Notes: generated by a model from the sequence alone, not told the origin. A stretch of 64,000 nucleotides of DNA from SSF26 sp964535455 (GCA_964535455.1 CAZHTZ010000001.1:1-64000); one strand, 5' to 3'. Shown: positions 39,441 to 48,675, counted from the stretch's first letter. Made by a program: numbers and translations.

Positions 39441-40748
39441 CTAGGGGACGAAGCGAGCCAGGCGCGGGCTGTCTCGCCATAACATGGGAAAGTAGATCGG
39501 CTGCTGGCGGTCGCAGGTTTCGACGGTGATTTGGTCGAGATACCAGGACGTGGTCGTGGCGCCGGTCGAGCCCTCGGCATAGAAGCGCAGAGTCTGCCCG
39601 CGATAGGCGTTGAGATCCGTCGTGGTGAGGCGCCACTGCTGCATCTTGCTGCCCTGGCCGATGACTTGCACGGTGGAAAGGACGGCGCCGCCGGGTGTGC
39701 GCAGGGTGACGGTGAGAGCGTCGGAGCTGCCGAGCTGGCTGTTGACCGCAGGGGGATTCATCGCCCACCAGTAGTTGAGCCGGGCCACCGGGGCGCTGGG
39801 TGGAACGTCGAAATCCTGGTAGAGGAAATGATCCGTGGCATCGGCGCCACCAAACCAGGCGCCTCGCAAGGTGATCCCCTGAACGTCGGTGAAGGCGGAT
39901 GTCAGCACCAGGTTCTGGAACCAGCCCTGGTAGCCGTCGCTGCCCAGATCGAAATCGGGGTTGGCAATGATCTGTGCGCAGACCCCAGGCGGCGTGGCCG
40001 TCGGCGTCGGAGTAGGGGTCGGTGCTGTCCCAGTTGGCGTGGCAGTAGACACGCGTGTACTCGTGGGGGTTGGTGTGACCGTAGGTGTCGGGGTAGGCGT
40101 CTGGATGGGTGTCGGTGTGACGGTGGCTGTTGCCGTGGGGGTGACGTCGGGTGTCGGGACAAAACAGCCCTCGGGCGTGATCTGCTTGGTCTGGCAGACT
40201 TTGAGACTGACATCGTCGACGTACATGGCGGTCAGGCCGCTGCTGCCATTGTTCTTCACCCCGAAGTAAAGAGCGATGTCGCGTCCCAAGAACTCACTGA
40301 CATCAAAGCCACAACTCAGCCACTGGGCGTCATTGCGAACGTCGTTCCACACCCGCAGTTTGACGCTGTTGTCAGGCCCCAGGATGTTGGCCATCTGCAG
40401 GTCCTGGTTGTCCTGAGGTTGACTGATAGGATAGGAGCGCCAGGCCAGGACCAACTGTGTGCCGCTGGGCACGGTAATGGGTTGGCGCATGGAAGAAAAT
40501 GCGGTGATGTTGTTGCCACCAACGATGCCCAGACGGGCGCTGCGCGCCGGGCTGTAAAACTGGGCCGGGCTGTAACCCCCACGATTAACAGTGACAGGAA
40601 AGTCCCAGGCCGCGTCGCCTTCCATGTCACCGTTGATGACCAACTCCGTGCAATCGTCTGCGCCATCGCCGGCACTGACGGGCTGCAAAGCCACGAGCAG
40701 CAGAAGCGGGACGAGAAGAAGACAGGTAAGACGAAGAAGCTTGCGCAT
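39441..40748 (-). CDS. Secreted protein with two carbohydrate-binding-like domains and a PT linker
   Basis: 435 residues. Signal peptide 1-26 (M-R-K-L-L-R-L-T-C-L-L-L-V-P-L-L-L-L-V-A-L-Q-P-V-S-A). Two beta-sandwich segments (about 30-185 and 260-420) each begin with Cys and N-G/P-D-M/F-x-x-x-x-x-W and end in Y-V/L-D-x-V/I-x-x-x-x-C, resembling CBM4/9-like or family-32-like sandwiches. They are joined by a Thr-Pro repeat linker (about 195-250). The tail ends with P-I-Y-F-P-M-L-W-R, a motif common at the C-termini of secreted proteins in Chloroflexota. Ligand unknown. AGGAGG lies 5 bases before the ATG at 40748. No catalytic motif seen. Confidence 0.82.
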   Translation of the reverse strand: MRKLLRLTCLLLVPLLLLVALQPVSAGDGADDCTELVINGDMEGDAAWDFPVTVNRGGYSPAQFYSPARSARLGIVGGNNITAFSSMRQPITVPSGTQLVLAWRSYPISQPQDNQDLQMANILGPDNSVKLRVWNDVRNDAQWLSCGFDVSEFLGRDIALYFGVKNNGSSGLTAMYVDDVSLKVCQTKQITPEGCFVPTPDVTPTATATVTPTPIQTPTPTPTVTPTPTSTRVSTATPTGTAPTPTPTPTATPPGVCAQIIANPDFDLGSDGYQGWFQNLVLTSAFTDVQGITLRGAWFGGADATDHFLYQDFDVPPSAPVARLNYWWAMNPPAVNSQLGSSDALTVTLRTPGGAVLSTVQVIGQGSKMQQWRLTTTDLNAYRGQTLRFYAEGSTGATTTSWYLDQITVETCDRQQPIYFPMLWRDSPRLARFVP

Positions 40749-40899
40749 GATGTCCTCCTGGCCAGAATAAGTTCAGTGTGTATGACGTCTGGATCGACCC
40801 AAACAAGGCGCGAGGGAAACAACCCAAGTCGATGCTTAGGGAGACGGCAGGTAGAGTTTGATCCGCAGGAAATCGTCCTTCTGGTCGGAGGGCGATTGC

Positions 40900-42762
40900 C
40901 TACCAGGTGACGTCAGGTTGTTCCCAACGAGCCATCTCGGCGCCGTCCCGCGCATCGTAGAGAACGACGACCAGGTTGACGGGTCCATCGGGCACGGACG
41001 GCAGGGGTAGATCATAGACGTCGTCGATGATCTCGTTCTGTCGCCAGAGCGCCGGCGGGTACGTGTTGTGGACCGGAAAGTCGTCGCTCTGGGCGAGCAG
41101 CGCGCCATCCTGCCCATACAGGCGTGCGGAAACCTTGAAATCGACGGGAGGCGTGGCAAAAGTGCGCCACTGCAAGGCAAGGCGCGCGCTGGGGCCACTG
41201 CGGGGCTGCCGCACTTCGATGTCCCAACCCGTCAGTGTCACCTGTGGCGTCATCGGCGCTGTCACCTGGTTGGCCAACGGCTTGGTTCGAGCCTGATCGG
41301 CCAGCCAGACGCGGACGAGGGGACCGGCGGCGCCGGCGCTGTAGGTTTCAGGCAGCCCTGCCAGGGGACGCGTGGTATAGGTGGACCGTCCGGAGGCCAG
41401 ACTGCCGGCGATGGCGGCCAGGCGGTCGGGCTCGGCATCGCTGGCAATCGTCTGCACATCCGGACGCAGGTCCTGTGTGCGCTGGAAGTAGCGCAGCAGC
41501 GTCATTTCGCCCAACAGGCCAACCACAGAACCGCCCGGTTCGATGGCGTCCAGCATGTCGAGGCCGTAGTCGTGCACCCCCCAAGCGCGTTCGGCTGGAT
41601 GCCGGCGGTCCTGGTCAGGCAGTCGCTGGACAACAAGGGTGGCGGGCCAAACCAGGAGCACGACTGTAGCAAGGACGCGCAGCGCCACGAGCAGGCGCGA
41701 AGGCGCACCCCGCCACAGACGCCGCACCATGACCGTTGCATAGAGTAGGGCGCTGTCCCATAACACGGTGAGCCCGACGGCGACGAACAAAACCCAGACG
41801 ATGACGGCCGGGATCAGGAACACCTCGATGTCGGCGACCAGGTAGCGACTGGCAAAGATCAGATCAACCAGGCCAATCAACGCCAGCAGCACAAAGCGTC
41901 GAGGCTGCATCCGCCATAGGCCAGCACCGGTCACAGCCACGATCACACCCAGGAATCCAAATTGGCCTACCAGGATGTCCAACAAGTCGGCGAAGCTGCG
42001 TTGGATGCCAAAGGGATTGTCGTTCAGGAAGGTGCTGTAACCCCCACCCATGATCCATCCCCATAAGCCGATGCGGGCGTAACTGCCGTCGAGCGAGCCC
42101 ACGTTGCTGCGAAGGGGCAGTAGGGCGTAGAGCAGGAGGGGAGCCAACAGCGCCGCCAGTGGTCGCAGCCAGCTTGCCGGACGGCGCAGCAGGCCAGGTT
42201 CTGTCCAGAGCACGAAGACGAGGATGCCCGGCAGCAAGAGCAAGGTCAGGCGGTGATGGGCCAGGCCAAGACCGATCCCCAGGGCAGTAAGGGTCAGCCA
42301 GCGTTGCCGCGCCGCAGCGTCCCGTGTTTCATCCCAGCGCAGCAGTGTGTAGATCACCACCACCGTGAGTAGACCCTGCAGCGTGTATACCTCGGCGATC
42401 GTAGCCTGGGACCACCAGATAGGGCTGACTGCAAAGAGCAGGGCGGCGACAAACGCCGGGACACCGCCGCCGCCCAGGCGCCGGGCTGCCGCATACAGGA
42501 GGACGACGGCGACGCTGGCGGCAAGGGCTGAGAACAGGTTGGCGCGAAACGCCGCGTCCCCAAATGGCGTCACGAGCGTGGTCAGCCATCCGAGCAGGGT
42601 GTAGAGGGGGTAGCCGGTGGGATGGGCGATGGCAAACGTCGGCAGCACCACCTGAAACTCCAACGAGTCATCGAAGAGGGTGACGACTGTCGGCGCCATA
42701 GTGGCCATGTAGAGGCCCAGACAGATCAGAAAGAGAAGGAGAGAAGCAGCGTGTTTACGCAT
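40900..42762 (-). CDS. DUF2723-type membrane glycosyltransferase-like protein
   Basis: 620 residues. N-terminal motif D-D-S-L-E-F-Q-x-x-x-x-x-x-x-I-A-H-P-T-G-Y-P-L-Y near residues 31-55 is the DUF2723 signature, a GT-C-like family that includes protein O-mannosyltransferase relatives. About ten membrane helices extend to residue 375, and an extracytoplasmic domain of about 240 residues follows (T-L-T-G-W-D-I-E-V-R sandwich near 515). The second half may bind the acceptor. The start at 42762 puts the first membrane helix at residues 5-22; an upstream in-frame start at 42795 has no better signal. The neighbouring membrane protein upstream is of similar type, so both may act in surface glycosylation (inference). 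Confidence 0.83.
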   Translation of the reverse strand: MRKHAASLLLFLICLGLYMATMAPTVVTLFDDSLEFQVVLPTFAIAHPTGYPLYTLLGWLTTLVTPFGDAAFRANLFSALAASVAVVLLYAAARRLGGGGVPAFVAALLFAVSPIWWSQATIAEVYTLQGLLTVVVIYTLLRWDETRDAAARQRWLTLTALGIGLGLAHHRLTLLLLPGILVFVLWTEPGLLRRPASWLRPLAALLAPLLLYALLPLRSNVGSLDGSYARIGLWGWIMGGGYSTFLNDNPFGIQRSFADLLDILVGQFGFLGVIVAVTGAGLWRMQPRRFVLLALIGLVDLIFASRYLVADIEVFLIPAVIVWVLFVAVGLTVLWDSALLYATVMVRRLWRGAPSRLLVALRVLATVVLLVWPATLVVQRLPDQDRRHPAERAWGVHDYGLDMLDAIEPGGSVVGLLGEMTLLRYFQRTQDLRPDVQTIASDAEPDRLAAIAGSLASGRSTYTTRPLAGLPETYSAGAAGPLVRVWLADQARTKPLANQVTAPMTPQVTLTGWDIEVRQPRSGPSARLALQWRTFATPPVDFKVSARLYGQDGALLAQSDDFPVHNTYPPALWRQNEIIDDVYDLPLPSVPDGPVNLVVVLYDARDGAEMARWEQPDVTW

Positions 42763-42815
42763 GAAGGGAACCCCGCGATGCGGCGCGGGCTGCAACGGGC
42801 GATGCCATGGGAACG

Positions 42816-44489
42816 CTAGTTCTCCACCAGCGTGACCGTGAGGGCGCGATTCGTGCGGTTGCCGGCATTGTCGTAGATCTCGACGCCTACCAGGAAAGGA
42901 CGATCCACGGGTGCTCCGGCGGCGTCCCAGGTCATCCGGTAGGGAGGCGTCGTCACTCTGCCAATGGCGCGCAAGATGCCCGTGGCGTCGGTGATGAAGG
43001 TGACCCTGGCAATGTCGGATCCCCCAGCGTTGTCCTGCGCCTCAACAGCCAGCGTGACTGGAGCCGCCACCGCGGCGTTGGGCGCTGGGCTATCAAAACG
43101 TCCCTCCGGCGGTGTCTTGTCACTCAGGGCCCGCACGGCAATGGGAGGATAGCGCGTCAGATAGTAGACGACATCATGCGGCGAATCGTAATCCCAGATA
43201 TTGACATGCAGGTAGATGAAGTAGGAGCTGATGAGGACAAAGGTGACGGAGACCAAGGCGCCGAGCACCTTGGCTGCGGCGCTGCCGTTCCGGCCGGTGC
43301 GCGCCAGGGCGGCCTTCGCGTATTTCCAGAGCGTGGCCAGACCAAAGGCAAACCACAGATGGGACGAGATCAGACGGCGCATGCCAAACCCGTGTCCCGC
43401 CCACCAGTCGCGGGCCGCGGCGTTGATATACCACTGCGCCAGCACTGCGATCGTGAGGGGTAGGACGATGTCGAGAATCATGGCGCGTTCAGAACGGCGT
43501 ATAAAGGCCAGCAGCACAATACCGGCCAGGCCTAGCAGCAGGACGGGCGCATGCGGAAAAAGACCATTGCGGCCACTGAAGAGGACATCCCAGAGATTCG
43601 GATCGGTCCACTGCATCCAGGTCTCGCCTTGCGGGATCGCCCAGGCGCGGCCGTAAAGGTATTGGTTCTGCCAGACCAGGGGCACCAAAGCTACCAGAAC
43701 ACCTGCGGCCCAGGCCAGATAACGCCCGGCCACCCTGGAAACCGGTTCGTGCCTGGAAAAGACAGCGCGCAGTCCGAAGTAGCCTGCCACCAGCGCCACC
43801 GTGGCCAGGTTCTGCGTCCGCACCAGTCCGGCGAGCCCACCGGTGAGGCCCCAGAGGACAAAGGCTTGCCAGGAACCCCGGCGCTGTGCGCGCACCGCCA
43901 TGTAGAAGAAGAGTACCGTGACGAAGAAATCGTACACGTGGCTCATCGAGGGTTCCTGGAAGGTGTAGTAGGCCAGGTTGGTGGCCCAAAACACCAACAG
44001 GCTGGCGCCAAGCGCTGTACCCTCAGAGAACCACTGTCGCAAGAGGCGTGTCGCCAGCCACAACCCCAACGTGGCGTAGACGACCGCTGCAAACATCACC
44101 CCATACTGGAAGAACAGGCTCCAGCCATCGCCCAGGGAGATGCTGGCGAGATGGAACCAGTTGAGCAGGCTGCCGATCGCATAGGCTCCACCGAAAAACG
44201 GCAGCCACAACAGGGCGGGGCCCAGCGTCCACACGTTGAGCGGTTTGCCCGTTTCCGTCAGGCGGTTGCCAAACCCGTAGGGGTCCATCCCCACCCGCAT
44301 GTAGGGCGGTTGTAGTCGGGCGTAGTCGTTGGTCAAATCGATGTCGTGGTCGTAGGCCAGCGACACCAGGTAGTGATAGTAGTACTTGCCGTCGCTCTCG
44401 ACCTTGTAGGGCCAGTTGCGGTAGGAGCCAGTGGCGAAAAAGAGAACGCTGGCAATGACAAAGCTGAGCAGCAGCGCTTTGCGCGTCAT
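42816..44489 (-). CDS. GT-C-type membrane protein with C-terminal Ig-like domain
   Basis: 557 residues. First helix at 5-25, then an extracytoplasmic loop with V-E-S-D-G-K-Y-Y-Y-H-Y-L-V-S and Y-D-H-D-I-D-L-T-N-D-Y, whose Asp residues resemble the catalytic loop of GT-C enzymes. About ten more helices follow to residue 450. The last 110 residues form a beta domain of the Big/Ig type (F-D-S-P-A-P-N-A-A-V, ... V-G-V-E-I-Y-D-N-A-G-N-R-T). Lipid-linked sugar transfer is a reasonable guess; substrate unknown. The start at 44489 is chosen because it overlaps the upstream RNase gene stop as ATGA; an in-frame ATG at 44516 is possible. Confidence 0.78.
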   Translation of the reverse strand: MTRKALLLSFVIASVLFFATGSYRNWPYKVESDGKYYYHYLVSLAYDHDIDLTNDYARLQPPYMRVGMDPYGFGNRLTETGKPLNVWTLGPALLWLPFFGGAYAIGSLLNWFHLASISLGDGWSLFFQYGVMFAAVVYATLGLWLATRLLRQWFSEGTALGASLLVFWATNLAYYTFQEPSMSHVYDFFVTVLFFYMAVRAQRRGSWQAFVLWGLTGGLAGLVRTQNLATVALVAGYFGLRAVFSRHEPVSRVAGRYLAWAAGVLVALVPLVWQNQYLYGRAWAIPQGETWMQWTDPNLWDVLFSGRNGLFPHAPVLLLGLAGIVLLAFIRRSERAMILDIVLPLTIAVLAQWYINAAARDWWAGHGFGMRRLISSHLWFAFGLATLWKYAKAALARTGRNGSAAAKVLGALVSVTFVLISSYFIYLHVNIWDYDSPHDVVYYLTRYPPIAVRALSDKTPPEGRFDSPAPNAAVAAPVTLAVEAQDNAGGSDIARVTFITDATGILRAIGRVTTPPYRMTWDAAGAPVDRPFLVGVEIYDNAGNRTNRALTVTLVEN

Positions 44490-44956
44490 GGACAGGGAAC
44501 GTTGAGAGCGCGCCATGCCTGCAACCCGGACCAGTGGGTGCCGGGCCAGTAGACGCGGTGGCAGCGACGGCAGCGCGCAAACTCCGTTTGCGTGGTGGCC
44601 ACATAGGGCGGCACCAAAGGAGACGCCTCGACCAGATCAAGTGGTTCCAGGTCGCCGTTGCAGACGGTACAGCGAGACGGGCCAGCGGGCACACCGAGCG
44701 CCGCCATCACGGCCTCCACCTGAACGGTGAGCTCGGCAGTGGGCAGATACAAGCTGCGCAACCCTCGCCGGCCTGCCAGCCCCCGGTCATTCGTGATCAG
44801 CACGCGGCCCTCCTCCTGGGCAATTTGCATCATCACCTCGTCGGGCAGATCGCTGCGGTACTCGGCGTCGTAACCCAGCCAGCGCAAACGACGAGCCAGG
44901 TTGCCCAGCATAGCATCGATGAGAAGCGGTGGGGCTTTTGCCGCGGATTCAGGCAT
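44486..44956 (-). CDS. Mut7-C RNase domain protein
   Basis: 156 residues. N-terminal PIN-like fold: L-L-I-D-A-M-L-G-N-L-A-R-R-L-R-W-L-G-Y-D near residue 12 and R-V-L-I-T-N-D-R-G-L near 53, with acidic residues that fit a metal-dependent RNase. The C-terminal half is a zinc ribbon (C-T-V-C-N-G near 98 and C-R-R-C-H-R-V-Y-W-P-G-T-H-W near 132). This is the complete Mut7-C (PF01927) arrangement. It is translationally coupled to the GT-C protein gene although no functional link is known. The ATG at 44956 is preferred; a TTG at 44980 precedes it. Confidence 0.88.
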   Translation of the reverse strand: MPESAAKAPPLLIDAMLGNLARRLRWLGYDAEYRSDLPDEVMMQIAQEEGRVLITNDRGLAGRRGLRSLYLPTAELTVQVEAVMAALGVPAGPSRCTVCNGDLEPLDLVEASPLVPPYVATTQTEFARCRRCHRVYWPGTHWSGLQAWRALNVPCP

Positions 44957-45051
44957 TTGGTATGATCGCCCAGCCTGCAAGCAGGCAATAGCGGCTTGCG
45001 AACGGTTCAGCTCCCCATCCTAACCGCGAACCCGTCCAAAACAAATTGACC

Positions 45052-46461
45052 ATGACAGAGACTGAAGTCATTCCCATGTGGCGCTTGCTGGCGCCTTCCC
45101 TTGCCATGCTGGTGCCTTTGGGTTTGGCGCTGGTCGCGCTGGCGGCGTTGCCGGAACGGGAAGCCAGACAGGCGGCGCTGGCGCCGTTGGCAGCCTTCGC
45201 CCTGGGTGTATTGGGCTACGTGGCCACAGGGTTCGCCTTGCACTACGGCGGCATCGGCCTCGTCGTCGATCACCCTGATCTCGGCAAGCTCATCTGGGAA
45301 TGGTCGGCGCTTAGCGAAGATTGGGGCGCCACCTGGGGGATGGCCGGCCTGGCGGGCTTTGGCGGCATCACCCGCCAGCCGCCGTTGGCGTCACTGCTGC
45401 TGTTCAGCGCCCTGGCCGCCGTGACCGCCGCCACGCTGCTGCCGACCCTGGCGCTGCGCGGCCGGGCGCCCGCCGTGGTCGTGGCCCTGTTCGGCCTGTT
45501 GACGGCTGCCATCGGCTACCCGCTCGTCGGTAACTGGGTGCAAGGCGGGGGGTGGCTGGCCAACCTGGGCTTCAACATCGGGGCCGGTCATGGTTTCGTT
45601 GATTTCGGCAGCAGCTCTCTGTTCGTGCTCGGCGGAGGCGTGGCGCTGGCGGGCATGTTGATCTTCCTGGACCGTCGTCCCAAGGACGAAGGACCGGCAG
45701 CGCTGCCGCCGATCCATCTGCCGCTGCTGGCGGTGGCCGGCGCCGGGCTGGTGCTGGCCGGTTCCACAGGTTGGCTGCTGGCCTGGCCGCTCACCGATTG
45801 GGGCCACATCTCGGCCGTGGACGCCAGCCTGAACGTACTCTTGGCGGCGGCGGGCGGCGGATTGGCGCCCCTTACCTATACCTGGTTCGTGGCCGGACAC
45901 CCTGACCCCCTGCAAGGCGCCCGTGGCGTCGTCGGTGGTTGGGTGGCCGGACTGGCGGCGGCGCCGTTCATGACGCCGGGTGCGGCGCTGCTGGTGGGCT
46001 TGGTCGCCGGTCTGCTTGTACTGCTGGTCGGCTACCTGCTGGATCGCGTGCTGCGGTTGCAGGACAAGGGCGGCGTCCTCTCCATGCTGGCCGTACCGGC
46101 GGTGGTCGGGCTGCTGGCGGTGGGTCTGGTGGCGGATGGCGCCGCCGGGATGGGATACAATGGCGTGGGCGCCGCTTCCTACCTGACCATAGCAGGACAG
46201 GGAGTCACGGGCAGGTGGTTGCTAGGCGAGGGCTTCGCCATGGACTGGCCGGGGCAACTGCTGGCGCAAGCCATCGGTGTGGCCGTGATCTTCCTGGCGG
46301 CCTTCCTGGTGACGTCCGTGCTAGCGGCGCCGCTGGCGCTCCTCGCCCGGGCCTGGGGTCGAGTCCGCAGCGCCGAGCCGGAGCAGGAAAGCGGCGAGAC
46401 AGTGACTCTCCCAGACGAGGGAGAAACCGGCCAACCGGCCTCAGAAGAAGCGACAGTCTAA
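45052..46461 (+). CDS. Ammonium-transporter-like membrane protein lacking the pore histidines
   Basis: 469 residues with about eleven hydrophobic segments. The region W-V-Q-G-G-G-W-L-A-N-L-G-F-N-I-G-A-G-H-G-F-V-D-F-G-S-S follows the Amt pattern W-G-x-G-G-W-L...D-F-A-G-G, and the later A-V-D-A-S-L-N-V-L-L-A-A-A-G-G matches helix 7. At the place of the first pore His (Amt D-F-A-G-G-T-V-V-H) there is D-F-G-S-S-S-L-F-V-L, and the second His (H-G-x-x-G) is D-G-A-A-G. Normal conduction of ammonium is therefore doubtful. The acidic C-terminal tail of about 30 residues is cytosolic. No glnK is adjacent. Start at the ATG at 45052, with weak ribosome binding site. Confidence 0.72.
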   Translation: MTETEVIPMWRLLAPSLAMLVPLGLALVALAALPEREARQAALAPLAAFALGVLGYVATGFALHYGGIGLVVDHPDLGKLIWEWSALSEDWGATWGMAGLAGFGGITRQPPLASLLLFSALAAVTAATLLPTLALRGRAPAVVVALFGLLTAAIGYPLVGNWVQGGGWLANLGFNIGAGHGFVDFGSSSLFVLGGGVALAGMLIFLDRRPKDEGPAALPPIHLPLLAVAGAGLVLAGSTGWLLAWPLTDWGHISAVDASLNVLLAAAGGGLAPLTYTWFVAGHPDPLQGARGVVGGWVAGLAAAPFMTPGAALLVGLVAGLLVLLVGYLLDRVLRLQDKGGVLSMLAVPAVVGLLAVGLVADGAAGMGYNGVGAASYLTIAGQGVTGRWLLGEGFAMDWPGQLLAQAIGVAVIFLAAFLVTSVLAAPLALLARAWGRVRSAEPEQESGETVTLPDEGETGQPASEEATV

Positions 46462-46474
46462 GTTGGTTTCGGGC

Positions 46475-46501
46475 CTGAGCAATTGCCAGCCTGTTGCTCA
46501 G
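46475..46501. terminator. Hairpin between convergent Amt-like and thpR genes
   Basis: 8-bp arms CTGAGCAA (46475-46482) and TTGCTCAG (46494-46501), 11-base loop, in the 90-base convergent gap. No strong T-run. Confidence 0.4.
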
Positions 46502-46551
46502 AGCCGGCGGCGCCACCGGCCACTACCACGAGTGGACACCGGGATGCGGTA

Positions 46552-47139
46552 TCAGGTCTTCCCGGTCAGAGCGGCCTCGGCCAGCGCCGTGTAGATGGAC
46601 CCCTGGGGTTCGAGCTCGCTGCGGATCAGGTGAATGCGGTCGATGGCGATCGCGCCCAAACTGGCAGGCAAGATCACCGTGGGCAGTGTCTCCCCCAACG
46701 CCCGGCGCTGGTCGGCCGCGGCGTCGCGCTGCACCCGCGCCAGCGTCAGGTGGGCGGTGAAGGGCCGGTGTTCCGATTCCCAGCCGAGCGCCGCCGTCGC
46801 CTGATCGACGCTGGCGGCGAGTCGGGCCAATCTCCCATCGGGGTCCTGAACGCCCACCCAGAGAACGTTGGCCTTGCGAGGGTTGGGGAAGCAGCCGAAG
46901 CCGCCCACGGTCACGGTGAAGGGCCGGTGAGGCGTCACAGCCTGGCGCAGAGCGGTGGTAATGGCCTCGACCCGCTTGGGATCGGTGTCACCCAGGAACT
47001 TGAGTGTGATGTGGATGCCCTCAGGCCGCGTCCAACTCAGCGGTGCACTCGCCAGGCGGCGCTTGAGCTGGTTCTGAGTGTCACGCAGGGCCAGCACGAT
47101 TTCAGGGGGAAGGTTGGCAGCGATGAAAAGGCGGAGCAT
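46552..47139 (-). CDS. thpR: RNA 2',3'-cyclic phosphodiesterase
   Basis: 195 residues, normal length. Both catalytic H-x-T/S-x motifs are present: H-I-T-L-K-F-L-G near residue 42 and H-L-T-L-A-R-V near 128. The N-terminus L-R-L-F-I-A-A-N-L-P is typical of the family. It hydrolyses RNA 2',3'-cyclic phosphodiesters to 2'-phosphate and can also act as a ligase in vitro (family knowledge). The ATG at 47139 is chosen since the first beta strand starts there; no ribosome binding site is seen and an in-frame upstream start at 47196 is possible, which would overlap the AbiEii stop. Confidence 0.9.
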   Translation of the reverse strand: MLRLFIAANLPPEIVLALRDTQNQLKRRLASAPLSWTRPEGIHITLKFLGDTDPKRVEAITTALRQAVTPHRPFTVTVGGFGCFPNPRKANVLWVGVQDPDGRLARLAASVDQATAALGWESEHRPFTAHLTLARVQRDAAADQRRALGETLPTVILPASLGAIAIDRIHLIRSELEPQGSIYTALAEAALTGKT

Positions 47140-47189
47140 GAGAAACGAGAGGTAAGAGACGAGAGACGAAGGGCTTGATAGTGAAGATG

Positions 47190-47993
47190 TCAACACAGGA
47201 GTTGAAGCAGGTGGTCCCGAGAGAGAAGGTCCAAACGTTCCTCGGCTTCCAGAAAAGGCTGGACGTCAGTCATAACCCGATCCCAGGTCGCATCCTGCAA
47301 TCGGGCTCGCACAAGAGCACGCCAGGAAGTCGGGATAAGGGTTTCGCCTTGCCAGCCGGTTTGTTGTAGAGCGTTGTTCAAAAGCGCCAGGTTGGGTTCG
47401 GGCCAGTCTGGATCGCCGAGATACCAGAGAAGGTCGTAAACATCGCGACCCTTGAGGAAAGAGCGCGACAGTACAGCATGAAGCTTCCCAGCGAAGAGCG
47501 ACGTCTTGTCATGATGTTGCAGATGAAGAGTGACATGACGCCGAATGAGAGTCGTTGCCAGTATCGCACCTGCCGGTGGATTGGTGTCGACCTCGATCTT
47601 GACCGATAGGACTTCGGCGCGCTGCGGTGAAAGACCTAGCTCATAGAGCAGTCCCGGAAACCGCACGAAAGCGCTATGGACGACCTTGCGATCGCTGACT
47701 GAAATAGCGACATCATAGCCTTCGGCGGTGAAATTGCTGTGAATGGTGCGAAGATAACGGTGGAAATCGTAGCTATCACGAGCCTGCTCAAGCGTGAAGT
47801 CAAGGTCTTCCGAATAGCGCGGGAGGTGGTACAGAAAGCGTAGTGCTGTCCCCCCCTGAAATGCCAACGGGATCATGGCGCCAGCATGCTGCAGTGATGC
47901 CAGGATGCGTGCCTGCAGGTACTCACGTGTGAGATTGCGGCCGGCCAAGGGAGTGGTGCTGCCTGCAACAATTGCGGCCAGATATTCCTTCAC
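47190..47993 (-). CDS. AbiEii-type nucleotidyltransferase toxin
   Basis: 267 residues. DNA polymerase-beta-like nucleotidyltransferase with F-Q-G-G-T-A-L-R-F near residue 45 and R-Y-S-E-D-L-D-F near 59, the two acidic catalytic residues being in the latter. C-terminal motif F-A-G-K-L-H-A-V-L-S-R-x-x-x-K-G-R-D-V-Y-D near 167 is the AbiEii family K/D signature. AbiEii toxins modify tRNA or nucleotides and block growth, or protect from phage by abortive infection (family knowledge). The ATG overlaps the antitoxin stop as ATGA. The pair appears less GC-rich than its neighbours, suggesting acquisition. Confidence 0.92.
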   Translation of the reverse strand: MKEYLAAIVAGSTTPLAGRNLTREYLQARILASLQHAGAMIPLAFQGGTALRFLYHLPRYSEDLDFTLEQARDSYDFHRYLRTIHSNFTAEGYDVAISVSDRKVVHSAFVRFPGLLYELGLSPQRAEVLSVKIEVDTNPPAGAILATTLIRRHVTLHLQHHDKTSLFAGKLHAVLSRSFLKGRDVYDLLWYLGDPDWPEPNLALLNNALQQTGWQGETLIPTSWRALVRARLQDATWDRVMTDVQPFLEAEERLDLLSRDHLLQLLC

Positions 47994-48631
47994 AGCGGCA
48001 AGTAGGCCTCAGCTTCGGCGGCAGCGAGGTTGATCACGATGGACGTAGCCTTCTGGAGTCTAGCGACACCGCTGCGTTCGGCCATCCAATGGAGCCGCTC
48101 GCAGTCCAGACGTTCGAGGTTCTGCAGGCGCAACTCGTTGAGATAAGCAGCGCTACCGCCATCGGGTTGGAGATAGACGAGATCGAGCAGTGATTTTTCT
48201 GGCGTGGCGAGGAAGGCATGTTGTCTGGGAGCAACCTCGCTCCACTCATAACCCCAGAACAAAGACGACTTGAGGTGTCGAAAGAGGAAATCACCTAATG
48301 GGGTACGATGCAACGCTGGACGCACATTGCCCACACTGGTGACCACGGGAACGTACTCAGGAATCAGCCCATAGTATGCCAGCGCTGCCTGCAAGCTCAC
48401 ATAGGAACCAGGCTCCAAGAGGTTAGCAACGAGGAAAGGATGCGGCTCGACCTTGCGGTATGGTGGCGCTAGAGCATACAGTCCTCTGCGCAGTTGTTGA
48501 ATGCGACCGGCGGTCGTCCAACGTGAGAGTTGGCGCCGGACGTCAGCCGGATTGACGCCGCCCACCAGGAGCAAACCGGTCTCAAAGAGTGGTTCGTCGC
48601 CGACAAGATCGACAAGGTCCCTGAATCTCAT
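47990..48631 (-). CDS. AbiEi-type antitoxin with N-terminal winged helix
   Basis: 213 residues. The N-terminal 75 residues are a winged-helix DNA-binding segment (V-N-P-A-D-V-R-R-Q-L-S-R-W-T-T-A-G-R-I-Q, L-R-R-G-L-Y-A-L). The rest has the AbiEi C-terminal fold, with Y-V-S-L-Q-A-A-L-A-Y-Y-G-L-I-P near 80-95 and A-T-P-E-K-S-L-L-D-L near 155. AbiEi proteins neutralise AbiEii and repress their own promoter (family knowledge). The ATG at 48631 starts the conserved region. A TATTGT hexamer lies 4 bases before it, so a very short leader is possible. Confidence 0.9.
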   Translation of the reverse strand: MRFRDLVDLVGDEPLFETGLLLVGGVNPADVRRQLSRWTTAGRIQQLRRGLYALAPPYRKVEPHPFLVANLLEPGSYVSLQAALAYYGLIPEYVPVVTSVGNVRPALHRTPLGDFLFRHLKSSLFWGYEWSEVAPRQHAFLATPEKSLLDLVYLQPDGGSAAYLNELRLQNLERLDCERLHWMAERSGVARLQKATSIVINLAAAEAEAYLPL

Positions 48632-48675
48632 TGCAACAATATGCCATAGTTGGCAAGTTACTGCAATAGCCAAGT

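Noticed and set aside
39980..40150. GTCGGTGT-type repeats resembling a satellite
   Set aside because: They encode the Thr-Pro linker of the secreted protein on the minus strand.
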